From Flavobacterium cutihirudinis (GTDB lineage Bacteria; Bacteroidota; Bacteroidia; Flavobacteriales; Flavobacteriaceae): 64,000 bases of DNA. The notes under the pieces were generated by a model, which searched no databases, was not told the DNA's origin, and saw only the letters and a program-made list of their open reading frames with translations. A program made the translations under genes and the position numbers. The first letter of the stretch is position 1, and the number at the start of each line of letters is the position of its first letter. Shown here piece after piece: positions 42,277 to 50,697 of the stretch. The stretch lies in NCBI RefSeq assembly GCF_003385895.1, contig NZ_QRDQ01000010.1, forward strand, positions 62,001 through 126,000, written 5' to 3'.

Positions 42277-44427
42277 ATGAAAAATAGATTACTCCCTTTG
42301 GTTTTCGTTTTAGGATGTTATTCGGCTTATTCGCAAGTCGGTGTAGGAACATTAAATCCGCACGAAGCATCAAAGTTACAAGTTTTTGAGGGAAAACATA
42401 ATAAAGGTATTTTAATACCTAGTGTAGCTTTGACTGGTACTAGTGATGCAACAACAGTTAAAAATTTAGATGCTGACGCAAATAGTTTATTAGTTTATAA
42501 TACAGCAAATGTATCTGATGTAACTGAAGGTTACTACTATTGGACAGCAGTAGATAGAAAATGGAATAGAATTATAAATGCAAATGATCTGTCAGTGGCT
42601 ATTGCGAATGTTGGGGGCAATGGAATTGCAGGTGCTACAGGCGCACCAGGTACACCAGGTGCAATTACTACACTTGATGCAATTATAAAAGATCCAAACG
42701 GTGATATATACGCATACGTTGGAACAAAAACAACAGCTGCAGAACGTTCTACTGAATGGGAACAAAAATCTCCAAACTGGGTGAAGATCAATGGCCTTAA
42801 CGGTACAAATGGAATTGCAGGAGCTACAGGCGAACCGGGGGCACCAGGTGCAATTACTACACTGGATGCAATTATAAAAGATCCGAACGGTGATATATAC
42901 GCATACGTTGGAACAAAAACAACAACTGCAGAACGTTCTACTGAATGGGAACAAAAATCTCCAAACTGGGTCAAGATCAATGGGGTTGACGGCACAAATG
43001 GAATTGCAGGCGCTACAGGCGTACCAGGTACACCAGGTGCAATTACTACACTTGATGCAATTATAAAAGATCCAAATGGTGATATATACGCATACGTTGG
43101 AACAAAAACAACAGCTGCAGAACGTTCTACTGAATGGGAACAAAAATCTCCAAACTGGGTGAAGATCAATGGCCTTAACGGCACAAATGGAATTGCAGGT
43201 GCTACAGGCGCACCAGGTACACCAGGTGCAATTACTACACTTGATGCAATTATAAAAGATCCAAACGGTGATATATATGCATACGTTGGAACAAAAACAA
43301 CAGCTGCAGAACGTTCTACTGAATGGGAACAAAAATCTCCAAACTGGGTCAAGATCAATGGTGTTGACGGCACAAATGGAATTGCAGGTGCTACAGGCGC
43401 ACCAGGTACACCAGGTGCAATTACTACACTTGATGCAATTATAAAAGATCCAAACGGTGATATATACGCATATGTTGGAACAAAAACAACAGCTGCAGAA
43501 CGTTCTACTGAATGGGAACAAAAATCTCCAAACTGGGTTAAGATCAATGGCCTTAACGGTACAAATGGAATTGCAGGTGCTACAGGCGCACCAGGTGCAC
43601 CAGGTGCAATTACTACACTTGATGCAATTATAAAAGATCCAAACGGTGATATATATGCATATGTTGGAACAAAAACAACAGCTGCAGAACGTTCTACTGA
43701 ATGGGAACAAAAATCTCCAAACTGGGTGAAGATCAATGGCCTTAACGGTACAAATGGAATTGCAGGAGCTACAGGCGCACCGGGGGCACCAGGTGCAATT
43801 ACTACACTTGATGCAATTATAAAAGATCCAAACGGTGATATATACGCATATGTTGGAACAAAAACAACAGCTGCAGAACGTTCTACTGAATGGGAACAAA
43901 AATCTCCAAACTGGGTTAAGATTAATAATGATGCAAATGGTAAAGGAAGTTTAACTTCTGAAGATGGTCTTATTACAATTGGTGGTGCAGCTGCAGGTAC
44001 GGACGTACTGTATGCAGATGCTGCTCTTAAAATAAACGGAGGTCTTAAAGGTCAGGTTTTAACAACAACTGATGCTGCTGGTAAAGTAGAATGGCAGAAT
44101 CCAGTAAGTAATAAGTTAAGTCTTAAGAAAATTTCTTCAAATGATACATTAGATGTTAATACTGATAATGTGATAATTATTGATGCAAGTACTGTTACTG
44201 GTAATTTAACATTTACATTGCCTACGGTTACTGATGAGTCATTTGTTGGAAAAGTGTTTACTATTAAGAGAATAGATAATAATGATGATGCTTTTGTAAA
44301 AGCAGTTGTTACTTCAGGAACAATTGATGAAGCAGATAATAGAATGACTATTGGTCAGTCAAATTCATATCAGATTATTTTAGAATCTGTTTCTCCATTA
44401 AAATGGCAGACATTATCTAAATTCTAG
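42277..44427 (+). CDS. Secreted protein with seven 63-residue collagen-like repeats
   Basis: 716 aa. The signal peptide (LPLVFVLGCYSAYSQ) is followed by a head domain (VGVGTLNPHEASKLQVFEGK; YYWTAVDRKWNRI) found in flavobacterial surface proteins. Residues about 115-555 are seven near-identical 63-aa units, each with GATGxPGxPG, then AITTLDAIIKDPNGDIYAYV and ERSTEWEQKSPNWVKI. The C-terminal domain (about 600-716) ends SPLKWQTLSKF. No T9SS sorting domain is evident. The likely role is adhesion or a surface filament; this is inference. Expression probably uses its own promoter; a terminator follows. Confidence 0.88.
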   Translation: MKNRLLPLVFVLGCYSAYSQVGVGTLNPHEASKLQVFEGKHNKGILIPSVALTGTSDATTVKNLDADANSLLVYNTANVSDVTEGYYYWTAVDRKWNRIINANDLSVAIANVGGNGIAGATGAPGTPGAITTLDAIIKDPNGDIYAYVGTKTTAAERSTEWEQKSPNWVKINGLNGTNGIAGATGEPGAPGAITTLDAIIKDPNGDIYAYVGTKTTTAERSTEWEQKSPNWVKINGVDGTNGIAGATGVPGTPGAITTLDAIIKDPNGDIYAYVGTKTTAAERSTEWEQKSPNWVKINGLNGTNGIAGATGAPGTPGAITTLDAIIKDPNGDIYAYVGTKTTAAERSTEWEQKSPNWVKINGVDGTNGIAGATGAPGTPGAITTLDAIIKDPNGDIYAYVGTKTTAAERSTEWEQKSPNWVKINGLNGTNGIAGATGAPGAPGAITTLDAIIKDPNGDIYAYVGTKTTAAERSTEWEQKSPNWVKINGLNGTNGIAGATGAPGAPGAITTLDAIIKDPNGDIYAYVGTKTTAAERSTEWEQKSPNWVKINNDANGKGSLTSEDGLITIGGAAAGTDVLYADAALKINGGLKGQVLTTTDAAGKVEWQNPVSNKLSLKKISSNDTLDVNTDNVIIIDASTVTGNLTFTLPTVTDESFVGKVFTIKRIDNNDDAFVKAVVTSGTIDEADNRMTIGQSNSYQIILESVSPLKWQTLSKF
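42622..43944 (+). repeat. Seven tandem 189-bp repeats
   Basis: Units begin at 42622, 42811, 43000, 43189, 43378, 43567 and 43756, exactly 189 bp apart and in frame. Differences are few, mainly third-codon changes and the GxPGxP residues (A/E/V and T/A). Such near-identity invites copy-number change by recombination or slippage, and can also hide collapsed copies in assemblies. Confidence 0.95.
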
Positions 44428-44442
44428 AATATTCTTAACAAT

Positions 44443-44478
44443 AAAAAAGGGAGAGGCGCATGTTTCTCCCTTTTTTTA
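44443..44478 (+). terminator. Terminator of the repeat-protein gene
   Basis: AAAAAAGGGAGA (44443-44454) pairs with TCTCCCTTTTTT (44465-44476), then T; 15 nt after the stop codon. Confidence 0.85.
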
Positions 44479-44548
44479 TCAAGAATGATCATTTCTCTTT
44501 CCTAAAGAATTATAAGTAAGAAGCAAACCTTAAGTGTTTTGGGTATGT

Positions 44549-44575
44549 CTTAATTTATAAGTTTAAAAACTTTTA
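44549..44575 (+). promoter_or_regulatory. Shared upstream element of the collagen-like genes (copy 2)
   Basis: Matches 42147-42173 at 26 of 27 positions; followed by a similar CCTTTGC box near 44607. Confidence 0.55.
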
Positions 44576-44677
44576 AAGGTAAATGAGAAGATATAATAAA
44601 AAGACCTTTGCGTCTCAAATTAAAAGTGTTTGATGATATAAAGTTACACTAGAGAGTATTAATAAAATTCAATAACA

Positions 44678-45103
44678 ATGAAATTTAAAAAGAAAATGGT
44701 ATTGACGTTTGCTGCAGTGGGGCTGAGTGCCTTCACTTATGCGCAAACGGGAATTGGAACTGTAAATCCTGATAATTCTGCTCAATTGGATATCACTTCG
44801 AATAGAAGAGGTCTTCTAATACCAAGAATTGCATTAGTAAAAACAACCGAGCAGACTCCTATTACTGCTCCTGCAGCAAGTTTATTGGTATATAATACAG
44901 CGAATAGTAATGATGTTACCCCAGGGTTTTACTATTGGGATGGGAAATGGGTAAGGATTGCCAAAAGCGAAGATTTTAATATTGATAATCTTACTCCAGA
45001 ACAAATAACAAAGATAAGAGGGCCACAAGGAGTTCCGGGACCACAGGGAGATCAAGGACCAACAGGGCCAATAGGTACAGTGATAATAAAGGGATTTTTC
45101 TAA
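44678..45103 (+). CDS. Short collagen-like secreted protein
   Basis: 141 aa, a small relative of the 716-aa repeat protein. Signal peptide ending TYAQ, then the same head domain (GIGTVNPDNSAQLDITSNRR, LVYNTANSNDVTPGFYYWDG, KWVRIAKSED) and a G-x-y run (RGPQGVPGPQGDQGPTGPIG). It stops straight after this, with no C-terminal domain. Either it is naturally short or its tail was lost. The unknown gene at 45106 starts 2 nt after the stop and is probably co-translated. Confidence 0.8.
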   Translation: MKFKKKMVLTFAAVGLSAFTYAQTGIGTVNPDNSAQLDITSNRRGLLIPRIALVKTTEQTPITAPAASLLVYNTANSNDVTPGFYYWDGKWVRIAKSEDFNIDNLTPEQITKIRGPQGVPGPQGDQGPTGPIGTVIIKGFF

Positions 45104-45105
45104 AA

Positions 45106-45504
45106 ATGTTTAAAAGAAGATTCAAAGATGAATTTGATTTTTCAGAAAGCTCTTTTATACTTTCAGATGAAAATAAATCAAAATATTTCGATCGTTCAAT
45201 ATTTGTTGTTTATGATAAATTTGAAATGATTGAATATTTAAAATTAGATAAGAAAGGAAATAATGTTTTAGTTTGCTTATTTAATAAACAACTTTATGGA
45301 GGTTTGTCTTTTTTAGAAGAAGTTAATAGTTTAATCTTACTGGATGATTCAAAAACGAGAGTTGAGATTGTTAAAGAATTAAAAATGCATCTTTCAGGAA
45401 AATCAGAATGTAAATTGCAGAATATTGAAAAAGTGGGTTTTACTGCACCGATTCTTCAAATGCAGTCTCATAATTTTTATAAGGCATTATTTTTTTTAAT
45501 GTAA
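45106..45504 (+). CDS. Hypothetical protein coupled to the short collagen-like gene (132 aa)
   Basis: I do not recognise it. It is soluble, without signal peptide, rich in Lys, Phe and Leu (MFKRRFKDEFDFSESSFILS), with alternating strands and helices (NVLVCLFNKQLYGGLSFLEE; KTRVEIVKELKMHLSG) and an ending NFYKALFFLM. The start is 2 nt after the previous stop and no promoter lies between. A cytoplasmic protein coupled to a secreted one could be a regulator or assembly partner; that is speculation. A terminator follows. Confidence 0.6.
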   Translation: MFKRRFKDEFDFSESSFILSDENKSKYFDRSIFVVYDKFEMIEYLKLDKKGNNVLVCLFNKQLYGGLSFLEEVNSLILLDDSKTRVEIVKELKMHLSGKSECKLQNIEKVGFTAPILQMQSHNFYKALFFLM

Positions 45505-45540
45505 CGCTATAATAGTATTAGATTTTAAAAAAAACATAAC

Positions 45541-45572
45541 AAGGATATTGAGAAATCTATATCCTTTTTTTT
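45541..45572 (+). terminator. Terminator
   Basis: AAGGATAT (45541-45548) / ATATCCTT (45559-45566) followed by a T run. The rest of 45505-46145 is AT-rich with one further hairpin (AAATACCTTAT / ATAAGGTATTT, 45915-45938) and no gene. Confidence 0.75.
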
Positions 45573-46145
45573 ATGGTTTTTTGTAACGAATTATACTGTC
45601 TTCCAAACGCCTTACGAGCACTCCTGAGTTTTTTTAAAGCACCATTTTGTTAACTTATACAATAAATTTTTTAAGTTGTTTTTTTGATTACTATTACTTG
45701 CTTCAGTTTTTAGATATTCCGTTTTTAGACAAATTTTAATTGATTAGAAATTGAACTTTTAAAGCATTTGGAGTTTTTGATTCTCATGAAAATAAAATCG
45801 AAGTGAAAATTATTAAAAAGTAAAAGTTAAACTGCATTGAAAATTATAGATAAATAGCGCTAAATACCTTTGATTGCATCGTTGATTTTATCTTTATCAT
45901 AAGGTAATATTGTGAAATACCTTATAAATAAGGTATTTTGTGACACATATTTATAAATTAAATTAAAAGTAAATTTAAAAAAAGAGGTAATATTGATTTT
46001 GTAATCCATTGATTATGAATAGTCAATGTTGAATGATGTTTTTATATTAACTGAGTAGCCTTAAACTGTTACAATTTTAACACTAAATGTGCGTTATCTT
46101 TCTGGCAAACATTTATTTTTGCCACTTAATTTAACAAGTATAAGC

Positions 46146-46322
46146 ATGAAAGATCTATTAGTAAAAATCAACGCCGAAATTGACACATTTAGAGCAGAAG
46201 CTGAGTCTTTAACTGAAAAAGGAATCAAAGCTGCTGGACCAAGAGCTAGAAAAGCTACTTTAGAAATTGAAAAACTTTTAAAAGAATTCAGAAAAGTTTC
46301 TATCGAAGAATCAAAAAAATAA
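46146..46322 (+). CDS. Histone-H1-like small DNA-associated protein (58 aa)
   Basis: A very short Lys-rich helical protein (MKDLLVKINAEIDTFRAEAE, ending RKVSIEESKK) as found across Flavobacteriia under the name histone H1 or Hc1-like. I start at 46146; the longer frame from 46089 would cover the probable promoter (TATTTTTG at 46114-46121). It is probably abundant and nucleoid-associated, though only the family resemblance supports this. A terminator follows at 46347. Confidence 0.8.
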   Translation: MKDLLVKINAEIDTFRAEAESLTEKGIKAAGPRARKATLEIEKLLKEFRKVSIEESKK

Positions 46323-46346
46323 TACACTTCGTATTTCAAAAATTAA

Positions 46347-46380
46347 AACCTTGTTTAAGTATTTTAAACGAGGTTTTTTT
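46347..46380 (+). terminator. Terminator of the histone-H1-like gene
   Basis: AACCTTGTTTAA (46347-46358) / TTAAACGAGGTT (46364-46375), one G-T pair, then a T run. Confidence 0.75.
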
Positions 46381-46466
46381 TTACTTAAAAGTCGAAAATT
46401 TGACGAGACAATATTCTAAATTTTTAATCTGCATTTTTGCTTCATAAATAACTAATGATAACTCAT

Positions 46467-46500
46467 AATTATCATTTAAAATTATCATTTAAAATTATCA
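46467..46500. repeat. 13-bp tandem repeat (AATTATCATTTAA)
   Basis: Units start at 46467, 46480 and 46493 (third partial). It lies in the 425-bp gap between the histone-like gene and DUF4494, otherwise AT-rich and without features except a TATCTTTG -7 box at 46718-46725 before the next gene. Confidence 0.55.
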
Positions 46501-46747
46501 ATAATTAAAATAGTAGGTTGATAACTGAGATAAAGAAATAATGATAATTGAATCTCTAGTTTTGAGTTTGTATGTTATTAGAGGGCAAGGTAAATTTCTT
46601 TAGAATTAGTTTTTATAATAATAATTATAAGTATTTCAATGCTAAAACATTACAAATTTGCTTTATAAATTGTGAATATCTATTTCATATTTTAAGACAT
46701 TTTTTCATTGTAAAATCTATCTTTGGCATCCTTAAAAATTAAAAAAT

Positions 46748-47299
46748 ATGAGCGCAATTTGGTACGAATGCAAAGTAAAATATAGAAAAACGGACGAAAC
46801 TGGAGGACAGAAAGTTCTAACAGAACCTTATTTGGTAGATGCAATATCTTATACGGAAGCAGAAAAGAGAATCAATGAGGAAATGGCGGCTTATATTAGT
46901 GAAGAATTCAAAATAACCAATATAAAAGTAGCTAATTATGCTGAGATTCATCCATTTGAGAATGCTGATCGTTGGTTTAAATCGAAGGTATCTTTGATTG
47001 CTTATGATGAAGAAAGTGGAAAAGAAAGAAAATCAAATATGTATATGCTTGTTCAGGCAAATGATGTAAGAGAAGCTTTTGATAATACGATTCATGTTAT
47101 GAAAAATACAATGGGGGAATATTCAATTCCTGCTATTTCAGAATCACCAATTATGGATGTTTTTCCATATTTTAGTGGAGAAGAAGGAGAAACAGGGATG
47201 CTTGAAAGATTTAATGCGCTTAAAGCTTCTAGACCAGTAGCAACCGAAGTAGAGGATACAATGGAGTTTGATGCCGCATATTTAGAAGAAAGCCTATAA
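46748..47299 (+). CDS. DUF4494 family protein
   Basis: 183-aa cytosolic protein widespread in Bacteroidota. Family marks: MSAIWYECKVKYRKTDETGG at the start, VDAISYTEAEKRINEEM, HPFENADRWFKSKVSLIAYD, MYMLVQANDVREAFDNTIHV and ESPIMDVFPYF. The two similar alpha-beta halves suggest a duplicated fold. Its function is not established. A -7 box (TATCTTTG, 46718-46725) lies just upstream, and a strong bidirectional terminator separates it from the convergent gene at 47383. Confidence 0.92.
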   Translation: MSAIWYECKVKYRKTDETGGQKVLTEPYLVDAISYTEAEKRINEEMAAYISEEFKITNIKVANYAEIHPFENADRWFKSKVSLIAYDEESGKERKSNMYMLVQANDVREAFDNTIHVMKNTMGEYSIPAISESPIMDVFPYFSGEEGETGMLERFNALKASRPVATEVEDTMEFDAAYLEESL

Positions 47300-47335
47300 A
47301 AACACTTTGATTTTCAAACTATATTAGTTTATAAT

Positions 47336-47370
47336 AAAAAAAGCAAAATAGATTCTATTTTGCTTTTTTT
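47336..47370. terminator. Bidirectional terminator
   Basis: 16-bp perfect stem AAAAAAAGCAAAATAG / CTATTTTGCTTTTTTT with loop ATT, between convergent genes; it works in both directions. Confidence 0.9.
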
Positions 47371-47382
47371 ATTATTAGCATT

Positions 47383-47802
47383 TTAATAAAGCATTTGTGC
47401 CAATGGTGATGCGACAGACGCTGATTTTGGCAATAAAGCAGTTAGCGCTGTAAATTGTGTGGGACTTATATTCTTTTTCATTTTAGCAATAAAAGATTCT
47501 CTATTGCCTGTCATTTTTGAAGTGTAACCAGATTTATCAGTTGCCATTGTTGGCAAAATATTTTTCTTTTTGTTTAGAGTTTCATTAACCAATGAATTTA
47601 CTATAGGTTTTTGTGCATCGGTTAATTTCAGCTTAGGATTCAGTAATCCCATAACCTGATTAGAAATACTGGCAACATCAAACGAGGGTACAGCAACCTT
47701 GGATGCCTTACTGGCTGCTTTTGTAATATCTCCTACACCTTGTGCACTTGCAAGAGAAATGGTTCCTAATAAAACCATTACAATCAATAGTCTTTTTTTC
47801 AT
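47383..47802 (-). CDS. Secreted helical hypothetical protein (139 aa)
   Basis: Signal peptide MKKRLLIVMVLLGTISLASAQ, then a helical protein (VASISNQVMGLLNPKLKLTD, QKPIVNSLVNETLNKKKNIL, FIAKMKKNISPTQFTALTAL). The pattern LTDAQKPIVNSLVNETLNKK and SPTQFTALTALLP recalls small Bacteroidota periplasmic proteins with a Spy-like helical hairpin, but I cannot assign a family with confidence. No Cys, no lipobox. It is a single gene. Confidence 0.65.
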   Translation of the reverse strand: MKKRLLIVMVLLGTISLASAQGVGDITKAASKASKVAVPSFDVASISNQVMGLLNPKLKLTDAQKPIVNSLVNETLNKKKNILPTMATDKSGYTSKMTGNRESFIAKMKKNISPTQFTALTALLPKSASVASPLAQMLY

Positions 47803-48027
47803 AGTCTTTTTTTTTTAAGTTGTTGCAATGTATTAAAGGTAAAAAAAATATTGATTCAATAAATATGGATTTTGTGTAAGTAATTAATAACGTGTTGTTT
47901 ATGTTTTTTTTTTGAAACTAGTACTGCGATTAAGAAATTAAAATAAATTCTATCTTAGCTACAAAATCACAATTTAATTCAAGAAACATTAACAGGCAAA
48001 AAGAAACTTAAGTAACCCAAAATCTTC

Positions 48028-49557
48028 ATGAACAAAAAAACATTTATTTTAATAGCGTTCGTTTTCCTAAAATTTATTTTGCAATGTGTTCTGATAGATT
48101 CGGAGTATGATTTGCAGCGTGACGAGTATTTGCATCTCGATCAGGCACATCATTTGGCTTGGGGATATTTATCAGTTCCGCCCGTAACATCATGGTTTTC
48201 GTACCTTATTTATTTGTTAGGGAATTCCGTTTTCTGGGTGAAATTTTTCCCAGCTCTTTTTGGTGCAATAACTTTGATTATTGTATGGAAGACTATCGAA
48301 GTTCTAAAAGGAAATTTGTATGCTTTGATTTTAGGAGCAATCTGTATTATCTTCTCATCACTTTTAAGAATCAATATGTTGTACCAGCCAAACTCGTTAG
48401 ATGTTTTATGTTGGACAGCATTTTATTATGTTGTAGTTCAATATATAACTACCGAAAAACCGAAGTGGCTCTACATAGGGGCGGCTGTGTTTGCATTTGG
48501 ATTTTTAAACAAATACAATATTCTTTTTTTGTTGATAGGTCTTTTACCAGCACTTGTATTGTCTCAACAGAGAAGATTATTTGCAGAGAAAAAGCTGTAT
48601 TTAGCCTTAATTTTTGGGTTGTTATTGATTTTACCAAATATACTTTGGCAGTACAATAATAATTTTCCGATTGTGCATCACATGAAAGAATTGGCTGAAA
48701 CACAATTGGTCAATGTTGATCGTATTGGTTTTTTAAAGGAGCAATTGCTATTTTTTATTGGTGCTTTTTTTGTTATTCTGGCGTCTTTTTATGCTTTACT
48801 TTTTTATAAACCTTTTGCTAAATACAAATTTTTTTTTGCATCTTTTGTTTTTACACTTTTAGTATTTATTTATTTTAAGGCCAAAGCGTATTATGCGATT
48901 GGTTTGTACCCAATTTATATTGCTTTCGGCGCTACTTTTTTAGATAAAATTTTAGAAACAGGCGCAAGACGTTATTTGAAACCGATTTTTATTCTAATTC
49001 CATTATTGTTTTTTATACCGATGTATAATTTGGCTTTTCCAAATAAGAGTCCTGAATATATTTATAAACATCCGGAAAAATATAAAAAATTCGGAATGTT
49101 ACGTTGGGAAGATGGGAAAGATCATGCACTGCCTCAGGATTTTGCGGATATGCTTGGATGGCAGGAACTTGCAAGAAAAACAGATTCGCTTTATACATTG
49201 TTTCCTAAATCAGAAAATACTTTGGTACTTTGTGATAATTATGGTCAGGCGGGAGCTATAAATTATTATACAAGAAAAGGAATAAAAGCAGTTTCTTTTA
49301 ATGCCGATTATGTGAATTGGTTCAACCTCAATATTCATTACAAGAATCTAATAAGAATTAAAGAATATGAAGAGGAAAGCAATGAATTTGCTGAAACAAG
49401 TCCGTTTTTTCAATCGGCTTTTATTGGTGGACAGATAACAAACAAATATGCCCGGGAATATAGAACAACAATTTTTGTTTTTACAAACGCTAAAATCGAT
49501 ATTAATAAACGTTTAGAACAAGAAATAAAAGAAGAAACAAATTACAATGAAGAGTAA
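48028..49557 (+). CDS. GT39/ArnT-like membrane glycosyltransferase
   Basis: 509 aa with about ten membrane segments and a periplasmic C-terminal part (from about 350). The PMT/ArnT catalytic acidic motif is visible in the first loop (LQRDEYLHLDQAHHLAWGYL, about 29-48), followed by PPVTSWFSYLIYLLGNSVFW. These enzymes use polyprenyl-phosphate sugars to modify lipids or proteins on the periplasmic side. The acceptor is unknown. The last base of its stop is the first base of the next start, so the two genes are coupled. Confidence 0.88.
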   Translation: MNKKTFILIAFVFLKFILQCVLIDSEYDLQRDEYLHLDQAHHLAWGYLSVPPVTSWFSYLIYLLGNSVFWVKFFPALFGAITLIIVWKTIEVLKGNLYALILGAICIIFSSLLRINMLYQPNSLDVLCWTAFYYVVVQYITTEKPKWLYIGAAVFAFGFLNKYNILFLLIGLLPALVLSQQRRLFAEKKLYLALIFGLLLILPNILWQYNNNFPIVHHMKELAETQLVNVDRIGFLKEQLLFFIGAFFVILASFYALLFYKPFAKYKFFFASFVFTLLVFIYFKAKAYYAIGLYPIYIAFGATFLDKILETGARRYLKPIFILIPLLFFIPMYNLAFPNKSPEYIYKHPEKYKKFGMLRWEDGKDHALPQDFADMLGWQELARKTDSLYTLFPKSENTLVLCDNYGQAGAINYYTRKGIKAVSFNADYVNWFNLNIHYKNLIRIKEYEEESNEFAETSPFFQSAFIGGQITNKYAREYRTTIFVFTNAKIDINKRLEQEIKEETNYNEE

Positions 49558-50081
49558 TGACAGATTTTAGCAACATAATGTATTTAAAATCCGGAAATCC
49601 TAAGCAAATTCTCGCTTATAAAGATCTAAAAGAAAACAAAATTATGGAGCTTCTTTCGGAGTTTGATCCTTTACTTGTTGGTACAATTCCGATTAATATT
49701 GATATTGTGAATAGTGATCTTGATATTATTTGTTTTTGGAGCGATAAAACTCAATTTATTTCTGAAATTCAAAAATCTTTTGGAAATAAAAAAGATTTCA
49801 AAATTTGGGAAAATATTATAAATCAGCAAGAAACTGTTATTGCAAGTTTTTTGACTTCTGCTTTCGAAATTGAAATCTTCGGACAAAATGTACCAACAAA
49901 AGAGCAGAATGGCTATAAACATATGATAATCGAACATCAGATTTTGGAAGAAAATGGAGATGACTTCCGCAGGGAAATTATAAAATTAAAAAAAGATGGT
50001 CTTAAAACAGAGCCCGCTTTTGCTCAATTATTAGGTTTGAAAGGTAATCCATACTTAGAACTATTGAATTATAAGTTCTAA
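49557..50081 (+). CDS. DUF4269 family protein (nucleotidyltransferase-like)
   Basis: 174 aa, cytosolic. It has the DUF4269 pattern YLKSGNPKQILAYKDLKENK, VGTIPINIDIVNSDLDIICF and a C-terminal LLGLKGNPYLELLNY. The segment around VNSDLDIICF resembles the strand-D-x-D of nucleotidyltransferase folds (G-S/T-x-x-x-G-x-x-x-S-D-x-D-l), but the first GS part is altered. It overlaps the GT39 gene by one base (TAATG). Confidence 0.82.
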   Translation: MTDFSNIMYLKSGNPKQILAYKDLKENKIMELLSEFDPLLVGTIPINIDIVNSDLDIICFWSDKTQFISEIQKSFGNKKDFKIWENIINQQETVIASFLTSAFEIEIFGQNVPTKEQNGYKHMIIEHQILEENGDDFRREIIKLKKDGLKTEPAFAQLLGLKGNPYLELLNYKF

Positions 50082-50165
50082 TTTTAGAAATATAAAACGT
50101 AGTTAGCTTTATTTTAAAGAGTTACTGATGAAAAGCAGTTTTATAAAAAATATTTCACTAATTTC

Positions 50166-50196
50166 TTTGGAAAACTGTATTTACTGTGTATCTTTG
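50166..50196 (+). promoter_or_regulatory. Near-consensus promoter of tRNA-fMet
   Basis: TTTG (50166-50169), 19 nt, TATCTTTG (50189-50196), 12 nt ahead of the tRNA. It is one of the clearest sigma-ABfr type promoters in the window. Confidence 0.8.
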
Positions 50197-50208
50197 CACC
50201 CGAAACAT

Positions 50209-50281
50209 CGCGGGATAGAGCAGTAGGCAGCTCGTCGGGCTCATAACCCGAAGGTCACAGGTTCGAGTCCTGTTCCCGCTA
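50209..50281 (+). tRNA. Initiator tRNA-fMet (anticodon CAT)
   Basis: A complete cloverleaf: acceptor CGCGGGA / TCCCGCT, D stem GAGC/GCTC, anticodon stem TCGGG/CCCGA with loop CTCATAA (CAT at 50242-50244), T arm ACAGG-TTCGAGT-CCTGT, discriminator A at 50281, no encoded CCA. Initiator hallmarks are the unpaired first position (C1 against U72) and three G-C pairs at the base of the anticodon stem. A terminator follows at 50289. Confidence 0.97.
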
Positions 50282-50288
50282 CTAAGAC

Positions 50289-50318
50289 AAAAGCTTCAGA
50301 GAAATCTGGAGCTTTTTT
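50289..50318 (+). terminator. tRNA terminator (AGCTTCAGA hairpin, copy 1)
   Basis: AAAAGCTTCAGA (50289-50300) / TCTGGAGCTTTT (50305-50316), then T. Copies follow at 51.51, 55.49, 58.06 and 59.96 kb. Confidence 0.85.
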
Positions 50319-50345
50319 GTTTTTTAGTCATTTAGATTTTAGTGC

Positions 50346-50612
50346 AGCTGCGCAAATGTCTCTGACTTTGCGCCATTTTTTAAATCCAATTAAAAAAACG
50401 AAAACATCTATAAAGTCTCTGACTTTAAACTAGGCCTTATCTTAATATCTCTATTCTATATTGCTAATAATTTCGTTTTTTATAAATTTAATTATTTTAC
50501 CTACTTAAAAATTATTCTAAAACGAAACAGACAAAAGTCGGGAGACTTTTAAAACGTTTACAATTTCTAACACATAAAAAAAATGCGCAAAGTCGGAGAC
50601 ATTTGCGCAGCT
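50346..50612. repeat. Nested AAAGTC/GACTTT palindromes and inverted repeat pair
   Basis: GCGCAAATGTCTCTGACTTT-type sequence (50350-50373) and its near-exact reverse complement (50585-50608, 23 of 24) face each other; between them are TAAAGT/ACTTTA (50411-50427) and AAAAGTC/GACTTTT (50533-50550). All are the family seen at 37-58. They fill the gene-free 50282-50697 gap. Confidence 0.7.
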
Positions 50613-50697
50613 TTTCATAAGGAACTCTTCGGAGATCGGGGCTATTGTTGTCTACATACCAGGGCGATAGGGCGGTTAACGGTAATTGATTACTGGC

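Noticed and set aside
42537..43899. Two long minus-strand open frames (399 and 435 codons) across the repeat gene
   Set aside because: They are antisense shadows of the 189-bp repeats; the period is divisible by three, so any stop-free frame stays open. One is implausibly Cys-rich and neither has a start region or domain.
42622..43944. CRISPR array
   Set aside because: The repeats are 189 bp, contiguous, in frame and part of a protein; there are no spacers and no cas genes.
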